This document shows positions 41,221-49,291 of a stretch of 49,291 bases of DNA, in pieces. Position numbers and translations under genes: made by a program. Position 1 is the first letter of the stretch; each line of letters starts with the position of its first letter. The notes under the pieces are model-generated. The model did no database searches. It was not told the DNA's origin and worked only from the letters and a program-made list of their open reading frames with translations. Source of the DNA: JBAZYZ01 sp964366065 (GTDB taxonomy: Bacteria > Patescibacteriota > Minisyncoccia > Phycocordibacterales > VMEP01); assembly GCA_964366065.1 (NCBI GenBank), contig CAYISF010000001.1:1-49291 (forward strand), in the 5' to 3' direction.

Positions 41221-41565
41221 ATGAAAACACATACTATAGACGCAACAGATAAGGCAATAGGACGGGTGGCTACGGAAGCCGCAAAACTTTTGATAGGGAA
41301 AAATTTGACTTCTTTCAAGCGAAACGCCATGCCGGATGTAATAGTGAAGATAGAGAATGCTTCACTTGCCCGCGTAACGGAGAAGAAAGTAGGGAAATTG
41401 TTCCATCGCTATTCCGGATATCCGGGCGGACTCAAAATTGAAACTTTGGGAGAACTCTCCAAACGCCGCGGTTACAGTGAGGTGTTTAAACGGGCCGTCA
41501 AGGGCATGTTGCCCAAGAACAAGCTTCAGGCTAAGATGCTGAAACAGCTTATTGTTACGGAGTAA
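41221..41565 (+). CDS. rplM: 50S ribosomal protein L13
   Basis: The 114-residue protein has THTIDATDKAIGRVATEAAK, LLIGKNLTSFKRN and AVKGMLPKNKLQAKMLKQL, as in L13. It is about 25-30 residues shorter than typical bacterial L13, mostly at the C-terminus. rpsI follows after 8 nt, the conserved rplM-rpsI pair. Confidence 0.94.
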   Translation: MKTHTIDATDKAIGRVATEAAKLLIGKNLTSFKRNAMPDVIVKIENASLARVTEKKVGKLFHRYSGYPGGLKIETLGELSKRRGYSEVFKRAVKGMLPKNKLQAKMLKQLIVTE

Positions 41566-41573
41566 ATTAAACC

Positions 41574-41987
41574 ATGATTACTAAAACAAAAACTGAAAAG
41601 AAATACATTGAGGCCGTGGGACGCCGGAAAACGTCTGTTGCCCGCGTGCGTATGACAGAAATAGGCAAGCTGTCTTATGTCGTAAATGGCAAGGATTTGG
41701 AAGCATATTTCCCTACGGAAGAACTGCGTTCCATCGTGAATGACCCGTTCACCGAAGGGAAATTACCCGCTAAATATAGCGTGTCTGTTATAGTCAGCGG
41801 AGGCGGTATTCATTCTCAGGCTGAAGCCGTTCGTCATGGCATTTCCCGCATACTTGTCAAAGAAGACCACGAATCGCGTGTCCGCCTGAAAAAACTCGGA
41901 TTTTTGAAGCGGGACCCGCGCGCGAAGGAGCGCCGCAAATTTGGATTGAAAAAAGCCCGAAAAGCGCCGCAGTGGTCGAAGAGGTAG
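41574..41987 (+). CDS. rpsI: 30S ribosomal protein S9
   Basis: The 137-residue protein has YIEAVGRRKTSVARVRMTE, VSGGGIHSQAEAVRHGISR and a basic C-terminus ending KAPQWSKR, where the last Arg contacts P-site tRNA. It is co-transcribed with rplM. After it lies a short ACTATAA-type repeat (41986-42020). Confidence 0.96.
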   Translation: MITKTKTEKKYIEAVGRRKTSVARVRMTEIGKLSYVVNGKDLEAYFPTEELRSIVNDPFTEGKLPAKYSVSVIVSGGGIHSQAEAVRHGISRILVKEDHESRVRLKKLGFLKRDPRAKERRKFGLKKARKAPQWSKR

Positions 41988-42020
41988 TCTATAAACTATA
42001 GACTATAAACTATAAACTTC
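41986..42020. repeat. CTATAAA-type short tandem repeat
   Basis: TCTATAAACTATAGACTATA and following words form degenerate 7-nt-period repeats between rpsI and grpE. Confidence 0.6.
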
Positions 42021-42024
42021 GTCT

Positions 42025-42624
42025 ATGTTCACAAAAAAACAAAATACTAAAAACAATTCTAAAGACGATGACATTGTGCTGGAACCGACCGAGGAAGAAA
42101 CCGGTGAGGAGAATCTCCATAAAAAATTCCGGGATTTGAAGGAAAAGCTGGAAACGTGTTCCAAAGAGAGGACTGACTATCTCGCCGGCTGGCAGAGAGC
42201 CAAAGCCGACTATGTCAATTTACAAAAGGAAAGCGCGGTAAGGCACGGGGAGAGTTTCCAATTGGCCGTAGAACGCACGATAAGCGACATTATTCCCGTC
42301 ATAGACAGTTTTGAGTTGGCTATGGCGGATAAAGAGACCTGGAATACCACTCCGGAAAATTGGCGGAAAGGGGTGGAGCACATATATAACCAGCTTAAGG
42401 TGGCGCTCCGAAATCACGGCGTGGCGGAAATTTGCCCGAAAGAAGAAGATGAGATAGAGTTTCAACATCACACGGTTGTGGAAACCGTTTCAACCGACAA
42501 AAAAGAAAGCGACGGTAAAATTTCGGCAGTGCTTCAGAAAGGGTATTCCGTAAACGGCAATGTGCTCCGTCCGGCCAAGGTGACAGCGTTTGTATATAAA
42601 AAGCAAGTTGAAAATGAAAAGTGA
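42025..42624 (+). CDS. grpE: Nucleotide exchange factor GrpE
   Basis: The 199-residue protein has an acidic disordered N-terminus, a long coiled coil (KFRDLKEKLETCSKERTDYL), then WQRAKADYVNLQKE and the C-terminal domain with GVEHIYNQLKVALRNHGV and VLQKGYSVNGNVLRPAKVTA. It releases ADP from DnaK. It stands first in grpE-dnaK-dnaJ. It ends in TGA. I see no HrcA gene and no CIRCE element. Confidence 0.95.
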   Translation: MFTKKQNTKNNSKDDDIVLEPTEEETGEENLHKKFRDLKEKLETCSKERTDYLAGWQRAKADYVNLQKESAVRHGESFQLAVERTISDIIPVIDSFELAMADKETWNTTPENWRKGVEHIYNQLKVALRNHGVAEICPKEEDEIEFQHHTVVETVSTDKKESDGKISAVLQKGYSVNGNVLRPAKVTAFVYKKQVENEK

Positions 42625-42698
42625 AAAACGTAAAATGTAAAGCCTAGGCATGTAAATTTTCTTTTTAACTTTTGGTTTTTAATTTTTAATTTAAAAAT

Positions 42699-44606
42699 AT
42701 GTCAAAAATAATCGGGATTGACTTGGGTACCACCTATTCGGCCGTTGCCATCATTGAAGGCGGCGCACCGAAGATAATTGAAAATGTAGAAGGCGCCAGA
42801 ACGACGCCTTCTATGGTGGCTATTGCCAAAAACGGCGAGCGTTTGGCGGGACTTCTCGCCAAAAGGCAGGCAGTTACTAATCCGGAGAATACCATCTACG
42901 GAATTAAGCGCTTTATGGGCCATCGTTTTGACGAGAAGGAAATAGAAAAGGATCGCGCTATGGTGTCATTTAAAGTTGAAAGCGGGGATGGCGGCGGAAT
43001 AAAAATAAAAATGGGCGATAAATTCTACCGGCCGGAGGAAATTTCCGCCATGATTCTCCAAAAAATAAAACATGATGTAGAAGCGAAACTTGGCGAAAAA
43101 ATAACCGAAGCGGTCATTACCGTGCCGGCGTATTTCAACGACGCCCAGCGTAAGGCGACCAAAGATGCCGGAGCTATCGCCGGGCTTGACGTGAAGCGGA
43201 TCATTAACGAGCCGACGGCCGCCGCTTTAGCCTACGGTTTCAATAAAAAAAAGAATGAGAAAATTGCCGTTTACGACTTCGGCGGCGGCACATTTGATAT
43301 TTCCATTCTGGAAGTCGGCGAGGATGTAGTTGAAGTTAAGTCCGTGGACGGCGACTCTCATTTGGGCGGTGAGGACATTGACCAGAAAATCATTCAATGG
43401 ATTGCGGCCGAGTACAGAAAAGAATCCGGTATTGACGTCGCCAAAGATACTTTGGCTCTTCAGCGCCTGAAGGAAGCGGCGGAAAAAACCAAACACGAAC
43501 TTTCCACGACAATGGAAAGTGAGATTAATATTCCGTTTATCACAAGCGATGCGTCAGGGCCCAGACACCTGCTTATTAAAATGTCCCGCGCCACTTTGGA
43601 AGAAATCACCCGCGAATTCATTGACCGCTCAATGGCGATTACCAAGCGGGCTATGGAAAATTCTCCGTGGAAAACGGCTGACATAGACGAAATTATTATG
43701 GTAGGCGGACAAACACGCATGCCGGCCATTATCGCCGCCGTAAAGCAATTTTTTGGGCGCGAGCCGAACCGCTCCATTAATCCGGACGAAGTGGTGGCTT
43801 TGGGCGCCGCGGTTCAGGCAGGAGTGCTTCAGGGAGACGTAAAAGACATTCTTCTTTTGGATGTCATTCCGCTTTCACTCGGAATTGAAACGCTTGGCAA
43901 TGTTGCCACTAAACTGATTGAAAGGAATACGACCATTCCGACTTCGCGCTCGCAGGTATTTTCCACCGCTGCTGATAATCAGACCTCGGTGGAAATTCAT
44001 ATCGTGCAGGGGGAACGGCCAATGGCGCCGGACAACAAAAGCTTGGGCCGATTTATTTTGGACGGAATCCCGCCCTCGCCGCGGGGAATGCCTCAAATAG
44101 AAGTAACCTTTGACATTGACGCGAACGGTATCTTAAGCGTGACGGCTAAAGACAAATCAAGCGGAAAAACGCAGTCAATTCGTATTGAAGCGAGTTCCGG
44201 ATTGACCGATGCCGATATTAAAAAAATGCAGGACGATGCCGCTATCTACGCTGAAGAGGATAAAAAGAAGCGCGAGCTGGCTGATATTAAAAATGGGAGC
44301 GAAATGCTTGTTTATACCGCTGAAAAAGCGCTTAAAGACGCGGAAGGGAAAATAGGTGACGATATAAAGCAATCGGTAACGGAGAAAATTGAAGCGCTGA
44401 AGAAATTAAAAGACGGAGTTGGCATAGACGCAATTAAGAAGGCCTCAGAGGAACTTTCGCAAGCGATGCAAAAAATAGGAGAGGCCATGGCTAAAGCAAC
44501 TAAAGACCAACAACCAACAACTGACGACGGGGGAAAGAAAGAGGGAGAGAATATCCCCAAAGATGCGGAATTTAAAGAAGGAGGAAAAGGAGAACCTAAG
44601 AAGTAA
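42699..44606 (+). CDS. dnaK: Molecular chaperone DnaK (Hsp70)
   Basis: The 635-residue protein has IIGIDLGTTYSAVAIIEGG, the AYFNDAQRKATKDAG region, NEPTAAALAYGF, the VYDFGGGTFDISILE phosphate motif, IMVGGQTRMPAI, and a substrate-binding domain with DVIPLSLGIETLG. The lid and a charged tail follow. The tail codes QQPTTDD through a short 7-nt-period CCAACAA repeat near 44509-44525, a milder example of the repeat insertion seen in leuS and mnmA. Confidence 0.97.
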   Translation: MSKIIGIDLGTTYSAVAIIEGGAPKIIENVEGARTTPSMVAIAKNGERLAGLLAKRQAVTNPENTIYGIKRFMGHRFDEKEIEKDRAMVSFKVESGDGGGIKIKMGDKFYRPEEISAMILQKIKHDVEAKLGEKITEAVITVPAYFNDAQRKATKDAGAIAGLDVKRIINEPTAAALAYGFNKKKNEKIAVYDFGGGTFDISILEVGEDVVEVKSVDGDSHLGGEDIDQKIIQWIAAEYRKESGIDVAKDTLALQRLKEAAEKTKHELSTTMESEINIPFITSDASGPRHLLIKMSRATLEEITREFIDRSMAITKRAMENSPWKTADIDEIIMVGGQTRMPAIIAAVKQFFGREPNRSINPDEVVALGAAVQAGVLQGDVKDILLLDVIPLSLGIETLGNVATKLIERNTTIPTSRSQVFSTAADNQTSVEIHIVQGERPMAPDNKSLGRFILDGIPPSPRGMPQIEVTFDIDANGILSVTAKDKSSGKTQSIRIEASSGLTDADIKKMQDDAAIYAEEDKKKRELADIKNGSEMLVYTAEKALKDAEGKIGDDIKQSVTEKIEALKKLKDGVGIDAIKKASEELSQAMQKIGEAMAKATKDQQPTTDDGGKKEGENIPKDAEFKEGGKGEPKK

Positions 44607-44662
44607 AGTTGTAAGGTTGTAGCATATAATTATATAATCCGAGCAGCAAATAAATTAAACGA

Positions 44663-45757
44663 ATGTCTAAAGATTATTACAAAGCATTAGGGATTGAGAA
44701 AAGCGCGTCAAAGGACGATATCAAAAAGGCGTTCTATAAACTTGCCCATAAGTATCATCCTGACAAAAAGGGTGGCGACGAAAATAAATTCAAGGAGGTT
44801 AATGAGGCCTATCAGATACTTTCCGACGACAAGAAACGAGCCCAGTATGATTCATATGGCCGTGTCTTCGACGGCGCTACCGGTTCCGGACCGGAAGGAT
44901 TTTCCGGTTTCGGCGGATTTGAGGGTTTTGACCCAAACGCCTTTCAGGGGCAGGGATTTGGCGGGTTTGATATGGGCAATTTAGGCGACATTTTCGGTGA
45001 GTTTTTTGCCGGACAAGGAGGAGGTTCCCGCGCCCGCCGTGGCCGGGATATTTCAATTGAGATAACGCTTCCTTTCGCCGAGGCCGTTTTTGGAAGCGAA
45101 AGAAAGATTCTTATCACCAAAAACGCGACCTGCGAGACCTGTAATGGAAACGGCGCCAAACCGGGGACTAAGCAGAAAAAATGCTCAGCTTGCAACGGCC
45201 AGGGTAAACTCCACGAAACCAAAAGGTCGTTTATGGGCGTATTTACAAGCGTACGCGAATGTGATGCCTGCGGCGGGGTTGGCACGATTCCGGAAGAGAA
45301 ATGCGATACCTGTCACGGACGCGGTGTTCTCCGAAAACAAGAAGAGGTTGTCGTACGCATTCCGGCCGGCATTGAAAGCGGCGAGATGATTCGGCTCTCT
45401 GGAGCGGGAGAGGCCATGTCGCACGGCGTCTCCGGCGACCTATATGTGAAAGTTGGGGTTTCTCCCGATTCGGTTTGGAGCCGCGAGGGGCATAATTTGG
45501 TCATGCAATTACCTATTAAACTTTCCGAAGCGCTTCTTGGCGCTGAGCATAGCTTAAGAACACTTGATGGTATGATTACGGTCAAGATTCCTGAAGGCGT
45601 TTCTGTAGGCGAGATACTTCGCGTACGCGGAAAGGGGATACCTTTTTCTCTCGGTAAGCGCGGCGACCTTTTGATAAAATTGCAGATAAAATTACCGAAC
45701 AAGCTCTCGCGCAAAGCGCGAAGCACGATTGAAGAACTTAAAAACGAAGGGCTCTAA
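44663..45757 (+). CDS. dnaJ: Co-chaperone DnaJ (Hsp40)
   Basis: The 364-residue protein has a J domain with HKYHPDKKGG, a Gly/Phe-rich region (GFSGFGGFEGFDPNAFQG), four CxxCxGxG zinc-binding repeats (CETCNGNG, CSACNGQG, CDACGGVG, CDTCHGRG) and the C-terminal substrate-binding domains. It activates DnaK ATPase. TATAAT-like sequence (near 44632) lies before the gene, so it may also have its own promoter. Confidence 0.97.
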   Translation: MSKDYYKALGIEKSASKDDIKKAFYKLAHKYHPDKKGGDENKFKEVNEAYQILSDDKKRAQYDSYGRVFDGATGSGPEGFSGFGGFEGFDPNAFQGQGFGGFDMGNLGDIFGEFFAGQGGGSRARRGRDISIEITLPFAEAVFGSERKILITKNATCETCNGNGAKPGTKQKKCSACNGQGKLHETKRSFMGVFTSVRECDACGGVGTIPEEKCDTCHGRGVLRKQEEVVVRIPAGIESGEMIRLSGAGEAMSHGVSGDLYVKVGVSPDSVWSREGHNLVMQLPIKLSEALLGAEHSLRTLDGMITVKIPEGVSVGEILRVRGKGIPFSLGKRGDLLIKLQIKLPNKLSRKARSTIEELKNEGL

Positions 45758-45768
45758 TTTTTCAACAA

Positions 45769-46479
45769 ATGTTACCCGCTTTTTTCCCTTGGTTCCTTCA
45801 AAACCTGATCTGGATTCCTACGCAGATTTTACTGCGCTTTTTCGGGCATTTTAAGGTTTATGGCATAGAAAATTTGAGAGGCGTAAAAGGCGGGGTAATT
45901 TTCGTCGATAACCACATAAGTGAACTTGACCCGATACTTTTGCCGGCCGCTATGCCGTGGTTTTCGCGATTTTTGCCTATGTTCTATGTGTCGCGGGAAA
46001 AAACCTTCTACAATATCAGGCAAATTTTGAAGCGCATTTTCTACGGAGGATTTTTCTTTGAACTTTGGGGAGCGTATCAGACGCACGTAGGATTGCGTAA
46101 TTACGAAATGTCGCTCCAAACGCATATAAAAATTCTTAAATCGGGACATTCACTGAATATTTCCCCGGAAGGAGACAAAAGTTTTGACGGCGCGATCCAT
46201 GAATTTAAAGGGGGAGCGGCATTTCTCTCGCATAGAACAGGCGCGCCGATTGTTCCCGTGGCAATAACCGGCTCATTTAAGACAACCTCGGGAGATTTCC
46301 TTGCCCGAAAGAAACATTTTACGCTCACTTTTGGCAAACCGATTTATCCAAACGAGCTTTTTGCCGGCCTGCCTGTACGTGAACGCACGCAGACAGGCAA
46401 AACTGACATTCAATTTCACGATTACAAAATCGCGATGAATGAGGTAGTCAGGCCACGGATTGAAAGTCTACTCTCGTAA
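45769..46479 (+). CDS. plsC: Acyl-glycerophosphate acyltransferase, PlsC-like
   Basis: The 236-residue protein has a hydrophobic N-terminus (FFPWFLQNLIWIPTQILLRF), the HX4D motif in DNHISELDPILLPA, NISPEGDKSFDG in place of the FPEGTRS motif, and GAPIVPVAITGS. The family acylates lysophosphatidic acid at the membrane. Many Patescibacteria lack full lipid synthesis, so the enzyme may act on scavenged lipids. It starts 11 nt after dnaJ. Confidence 0.88.
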   Translation: MLPAFFPWFLQNLIWIPTQILLRFFGHFKVYGIENLRGVKGGVIFVDNHISELDPILLPAAMPWFSRFLPMFYVSREKTFYNIRQILKRIFYGGFFFELWGAYQTHVGLRNYEMSLQTHIKILKSGHSLNISPEGDKSFDGAIHEFKGGAAFLSHRTGAPIVPVAITGSFKTTSGDFLARKKHFTLTFGKPIYPNELFAGLPVRERTQTGKTDIQFHDYKIAMNEVVRPRIESLLS

Positions 46480-46480
46480 A

Positions 46481-47161
46481 ATGAAAAACCTAAATATAGA
46501 GTCGGAACATTCCCAAGAAAGACCAATAAAACTGAGAATTGAATACTCACCCCAACTGGAAGTTACCAGAATAAGGAATGTTATTGAAAAATTGGATTGG
46601 TACAAAGAGCAAGGTTATGTAGAGAACTCGTTTCTACCCCATGGAATTAGGCGGGAAAAAATTAGGGATTTAACGGAAGAGAGAATAGGGGAGATCGTTT
46701 CGGAAGAATATGACGAAGATTTATACAAAGAGGTAGCTGCTAGAATTTGGGCTGAATGGGAAAAGTTTTCAGAAAATGGATTGCAAAATTTGAGCGAAAG
46801 CGGTTTAGAATTACAGTCGGAATATAGAATACGGCTCACTAAATACGGTCCCAGCGGTTCATATAATTATCCTGATTTAGTTGTGTTGAGAATTAGCGAA
46901 GCAGGGCCAGAAAGAACATTGAAAGTCATTATTCATGAGATAATTCATCTTGCGATACAACCATATATTGAAAAACATTCAGTTCCTCATTGGAAGAAAG
47001 AAAGGTTAGTTGATTTGATATTTCAAAAAATTTTACCCAAACTGACTACAAAACAAAACATTAAGGAAAAAGTTGACGATGTAGATGAATCTTTCGATCA
47101 TTATTTTCCTGATATTGAGAAAATCGCCAAAGTGATCGGGGCAACAAATAAAAGCCCCTAG
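46481..47161 (+). CDS. HExxH-type putative metallopeptidase-like protein
   Basis: ATG 46481, 1 nt after the plsC stop, is preferred over 46460, which overlaps plsC. The ~226-residue protein has LKVIIHEIIHLAIQPYIEKH; the HEIIH motif and a nearby His match zinc-metalloprotease-type active sites. The remainder is charged and mostly helical. No close family is recognised and no signal peptide is visible. Confidence 0.6.
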   Translation: MKNLNIESEHSQERPIKLRIEYSPQLEVTRIRNVIEKLDWYKEQGYVENSFLPHGIRREKIRDLTEERIGEIVSEEYDEDLYKEVAARIWAEWEKFSENGLQNLSESGLELQSEYRIRLTKYGPSGSYNYPDLVVLRISEAGPERTLKVIIHEIIHLAIQPYIEKHSVPHWKKERLVDLIFQKILPKLTTKQNIKEKVDDVDESFDHYFPDIEKIAKVIGATNKSP

Positions 47162-47212
47162 AATCCAATTAGCTTGCGACAGGATACTTGCCTCGAGGAT
47201 TATTAAAAAACT

Positions 47213-47713
47213 ATGAATATCAGCGAAGAATATACTGGAAGAAGCGGAGTTAAGTATATTTTTGAGTATCAAGACTCAAATTCATTTGATGACTTGGATT
47301 ACTTAAAGTGTCGACAGGCATATGGTGTTTGTTTTTATGGTAATAAAATAGTTATCGGTTTTGGTGGTCAAAAGCAAAACTGGGGACTCATTGGAGGGAC
47401 CATAGAACAGGGAGAAAAATTTACAGAGACTCTCGCTCGCGAGATTCAGGAAGAATCAAATTTGAAGGTATTATCTTGCCTACCCATTGGATACCAGAAA
47501 GTTATTGATACGAGAGACAACAGTTTTGTTTATCAACTTCGCTATGTCTGCAAAGTGGAACCATTTGGACCTTTTGCGTCAGACCCGGCCGGAGGCGTAA
47601 CAGAAGTAAGGTTTATAGACCCTAAAGATTACCGACAATACTTTGATTGGGGTAAAATAGGTGAAAGAATAATTAATCTGGCGTTGGAGCTGAAGAATAA
47701 ATTACCACAATAA
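47213..47713 (+). CDS. Nudix hydrolase
   Basis: The 166-residue protein has GGTIEQGEKFTETLAREIQE then ESNLKV, the Nudix box with Asn in place of the last Gly. Nudix enzymes hydrolyse nucleoside diphosphate-linked compounds; substrate unknown. A possible zinc-type or fold-stabilising upstream region precedes the box (CRQAYGVCFYGNKIVIGFGG). Confidence 0.88.
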   Translation: MNISEEYTGRSGVKYIFEYQDSNSFDDLDYLKCRQAYGVCFYGNKIVIGFGGQKQNWGLIGGTIEQGEKFTETLAREIQEESNLKVLSCLPIGYQKVIDTRDNSFVYQLRYVCKVEPFGPFASDPAGGVTEVRFIDPKDYRQYFDWGKIGERIINLALELKNKLPQ

Positions 47714-47781
47714 TTTCTTGAGACAGCCGGGAGGTTTTTGGGCTGAAAAATTAAGGTTTTGAAGTACTGAGCGCAATAGCG

Positions 47782-47885
47782 CGAATGTGCCGAGGCACTG
47801 AACTTAGTTGAGGAACGGGGGTGACGAAATACTGAAGACAGAAGCTTGAATGTGCAAAACGAATGTGCCGAGGCACTGAACTTAG
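47782..47885. repeat. 26-nt direct repeat, two copies
   Basis: CGAATGTGCCGAGGCACTGA plus ACTTAG occurs at 47782-47807 and 47860-47885. Each copy includes the small palindrome TGCCGAGGCA. A third partial CGAATGTG precedes TATAAT (47900-47905). Confidence 0.8.
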
Positions 47886-47899
47886 CAAAGCGAATGTGG

Positions 47900-47905
47900 T
47901 ATAAT
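47900..47905 (+). promoter_or_regulatory. Candidate -10 box TATAAT
   Basis: TATAAT follows the second 26-nt repeat and lies 8 nt before the ATG of the epimerase remnant. Confidence 0.45.
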
Positions 47906-47913
47906 TTAGGGAA

Positions 47914-48051
47914 ATGGCAAAGTATATTTTGACTGGGGGAACTGGCTTTCTCGGTCCTCGCCTCGGAGTAAAACTTCTTTCCGAAGGAAACGAGGTCTTT
48001 TTTATTTCGAGAGGCAAGAGTGGTAAATCTGCCGAAATTCGGAAATTTTAA
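47914..48051 (+). pseudogene. N-terminal fragment of an NAD-dependent epimerase/dehydratase
   Basis: ATG 47914 encodes a Rossmann start, AKYILTGGTGFLGPRLGVKLL then SEGNEVFFISRG, typical of extended SDR epimerases, but the frame ends after 45 residues. A neighbouring frame continues plausibly (NLPKFGNFNEAELNAAIKPN) up to ~48118, overlapping the next gene's start, which suggests a frameshift and truncation. A functional enzyme is unlikely. Confidence 0.65.
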
Positions 48052-48065
48052 TGAAGCTGAACTAA

Positions 48066-49291
48066 ATGCTGCTATCAAACCTAACAATCTTTTCCTCGGG
48101 GAGTTTACCTGCAGATGAAATTGATTATGAGGTAGTAGAACGAAAGGGGATTGGCCATCCCGACACTATTTGTGACTCGGTTGCCGAAAGTATCTCAAAA
48201 TCATTTTCGCGATATACACTGAAAGAATGGGGGATTATCCTTAGACATATGTTAGACAAAATAACTATCCGGGGCGGATCGTCACGGGTTATTTTTGGAG
48301 GAGGGGAAATGTTAAAACCCGCCAAGGTTTACCTAAATTGCCGCTTTACTCGTGAGGTTGCAGGCAAAAAAATTCCATATTTTGATATTGCCCGCGAGGC
48401 AATATTTACAGAATTTGCCAAAGCTGTGCCGGCATTCGATGTCAATCACTGGCTTGAAATTGTAGACAATACACATTTTTCCCAGGGACCCGGAGTAGTG
48501 CATAACACGGGAGAGGAGCTAAACGAAAGAGAATTTTTCTTTATAACGCCAGATTTATCACTTATTCAACATCACTCAAATGATCTTCGTTCCAATGATA
48601 CGTCAACGTGCGTAGGTTATGCCCCCCTTAGCATTCTTGAGCAAGCTGTCATTGGAGTAGAAAACTTACTCAACTCACCAGAATTTAAAACAAAATATCC
48701 ATGTGTAGGTACAGATATAAAAATTATGGGGGTGCGCAAGTCAAGGGTAATCGAGTTTACCTGCTGCGTTCCGCTTATAAGTAAACAAATAAGTTCTAGT
48801 CAAGATTATTATGCCCAACTTCAGTTAGTAGAAAAAAGCATAAGCAAGTTCCTAGAAAGTAATTTTCTTAAATACACCTTTAAAGTTTTTATGAATACGC
48901 GCGATAACGCTTCGCATTCTGACCTTTACTTGACCCTTACCGGAAGTTCTATCGAGAGCGGTGATGAAGGGGTTGTGGGAAGAGGGAACAGGGCTCGGGG
49001 AACCATTCCTTTTATGAGGCATATGAGTATGGAAGCTCCATGTGGGAAAAACCCCGTGTATCATGTGGGGAAAATTTACACAGCCTTAGGCGTTACTGTT
49101 TCCCAAAAAATATACGATGTGCTTGGTTATGAAAATTATGTTTACCTTACTTCCCAAATAGGGAAGCCCCTTTCTACGCCATGGCATATTGGCGTTGATA
49201 TTTGTAATAAACCCCTAAATGTTTCAGATAAAATCAACATTCAAAAAATTATTGAGGAATGTTTACCCTCACCAGATTTAATTACGCAAAA
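48066..49291 (+). CDS. mat: Archaeal-type S-adenosylmethionine synthetase, 3' end outside window
   Basis: From ATG 48066 the frame is open to the window edge (408 codons). It has DYEVVERKGIGHPDTICDSV, STCVGYAPLSILEQ, IESGDEGVVGRGNRARG and the C-terminal APCGKNPVYHVGKIYTALGV, which match the archaeal AdoMet synthetase family and not the bacterial MetK. The enzyme makes S-adenosylmethionine from methionine and ATP. The archaeal type, in ~400-residue form, is also present in some bacteria; transfer is likely. The first ~20 residues overlap the epimerase-like frame, so the exact start is less sure. Confidence 0.9.
   Translation, partial: MLLSNLTIFSSGSLPADEIDYEVVERKGIGHPDTICDSVAESISKSFSRYTLKEWGIILRHMLDKITIRGGSSRVIFGGGEMLKPAKVYLNCRFTREVAGKKIPYFDIAREAIFTEFAKAVPAFDVNHWLEIVDNTHFSQGPGVVHNTGEELNEREFFFITPDLSLIQHHSNDLRSNDTSTCVGYAPLSILEQAVIGVENLLNSPEFKTKYPCVGTDIKIMGVRKSRVIEFTCCVPLISKQISSSQDYYAQLQLVEKSISKFLESNFLKYTFKVFMNTRDNASHSDLYLTLTGSSIESGDEGVVGRGNRARGTIPFMRHMSMEAPCGKNPVYHVGKIYTALGVTVSQKIYDVLGYENYVYLTSQIGKPLSTPWHIGVDICNKPLNVSDKINIQKIIEECLPSPDLITQ

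Overview
The window looks like part of a Patescibacteria (Candidate Phyla Radiation) genome, most likely Parcubacteria-like; this is inference from gene content, not from a marker tree. Supporting signs are very large Ser/Thr-rich surface proteins, cohesin- and dockerin-type modules, a REP-associated HUH transposase, a four-helix-bundle ORF, a short alanyl-tRNA synthetase, a PilM/FtsA-like actin fold paired with a one-pass membrane protein, few Shine-Dalgarno sites, and many palindromic or low-complexity repeats. TGA ends several genes (for example mnmA and grpE), so the code is standard and the lineages that recode TGA as glycine are unlikely. The sequence is a scaffold: a run of exactly 100 N lies inside an MgtC-family gene at 31282-31381.

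Layout. Positions 1-15051 are an exported-protein region: a surface protein cut by the left edge, a 2291-residue beta-propeller-like protein built of two apparently identical 2.8-kb units, a small membrane protein, a RAYT transposase with its palindromes, a fibronectin III/dockerin protein, and two cohesin-type membrane-anchored proteins, one fused to a four-helix-bundle domain. Positions 15162-21560 hold small membrane proteins, a flavodoxin-like reductase and the ATPase YchF. Positions 21765-36211 are mixed housekeeping: leuS, a sigma-region-4/HARE-HTH protein, a secretion-like hypothetical, mltG, a DEDDh exonuclease, a band-7 protein, mnmA, mgtC, alaS and the actin-like/membrane pair. Positions 36528-41987 hold infA, rpmJ, rpsM, rpsK, rpsD, rpoA, rplQ, rplM and rpsI, followed by grpE, dnaK and dnaJ. 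The right end has an acyltransferase, an HExxH-type protein, a Nudix hydrolase, an epimerase remnant and an archaeal-type S-adenosylmethionine synthetase cut by the right edge.

The most unusual content is non-coding. The alpha-operon-type genes, normally packed tightly, are separated here by 100-300 nt leaders of one modular design: often a TATAAT-like box, then a long-range stem with constant CCCGC...GCGGG ends but gene-specific, still complementary arms, then a second AU-rich stem that in most cases ends within about 12 nt of the AUG. Because the arms differ in sequence between genes yet remain complementary, selection on structure is likely. Two further leader classes occur, one placing the AUG inside the stem (25673 gene and infA) and one a 74-nt repeat before two membrane-protein genes.

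A second theme is repeats that have entered genes in frame. The REP-like palindrome linked to the RAYT is translated as QLGNETSK-type peptides twice in the transposase itself and once in YchF. A heptamer repeat (ACAACCT) is translated as the same peptide in LeuS and MnmA; because of its 7-nt period it encodes one peptide cycle in all three frames. LeuS carries two more low-complexity inserts.
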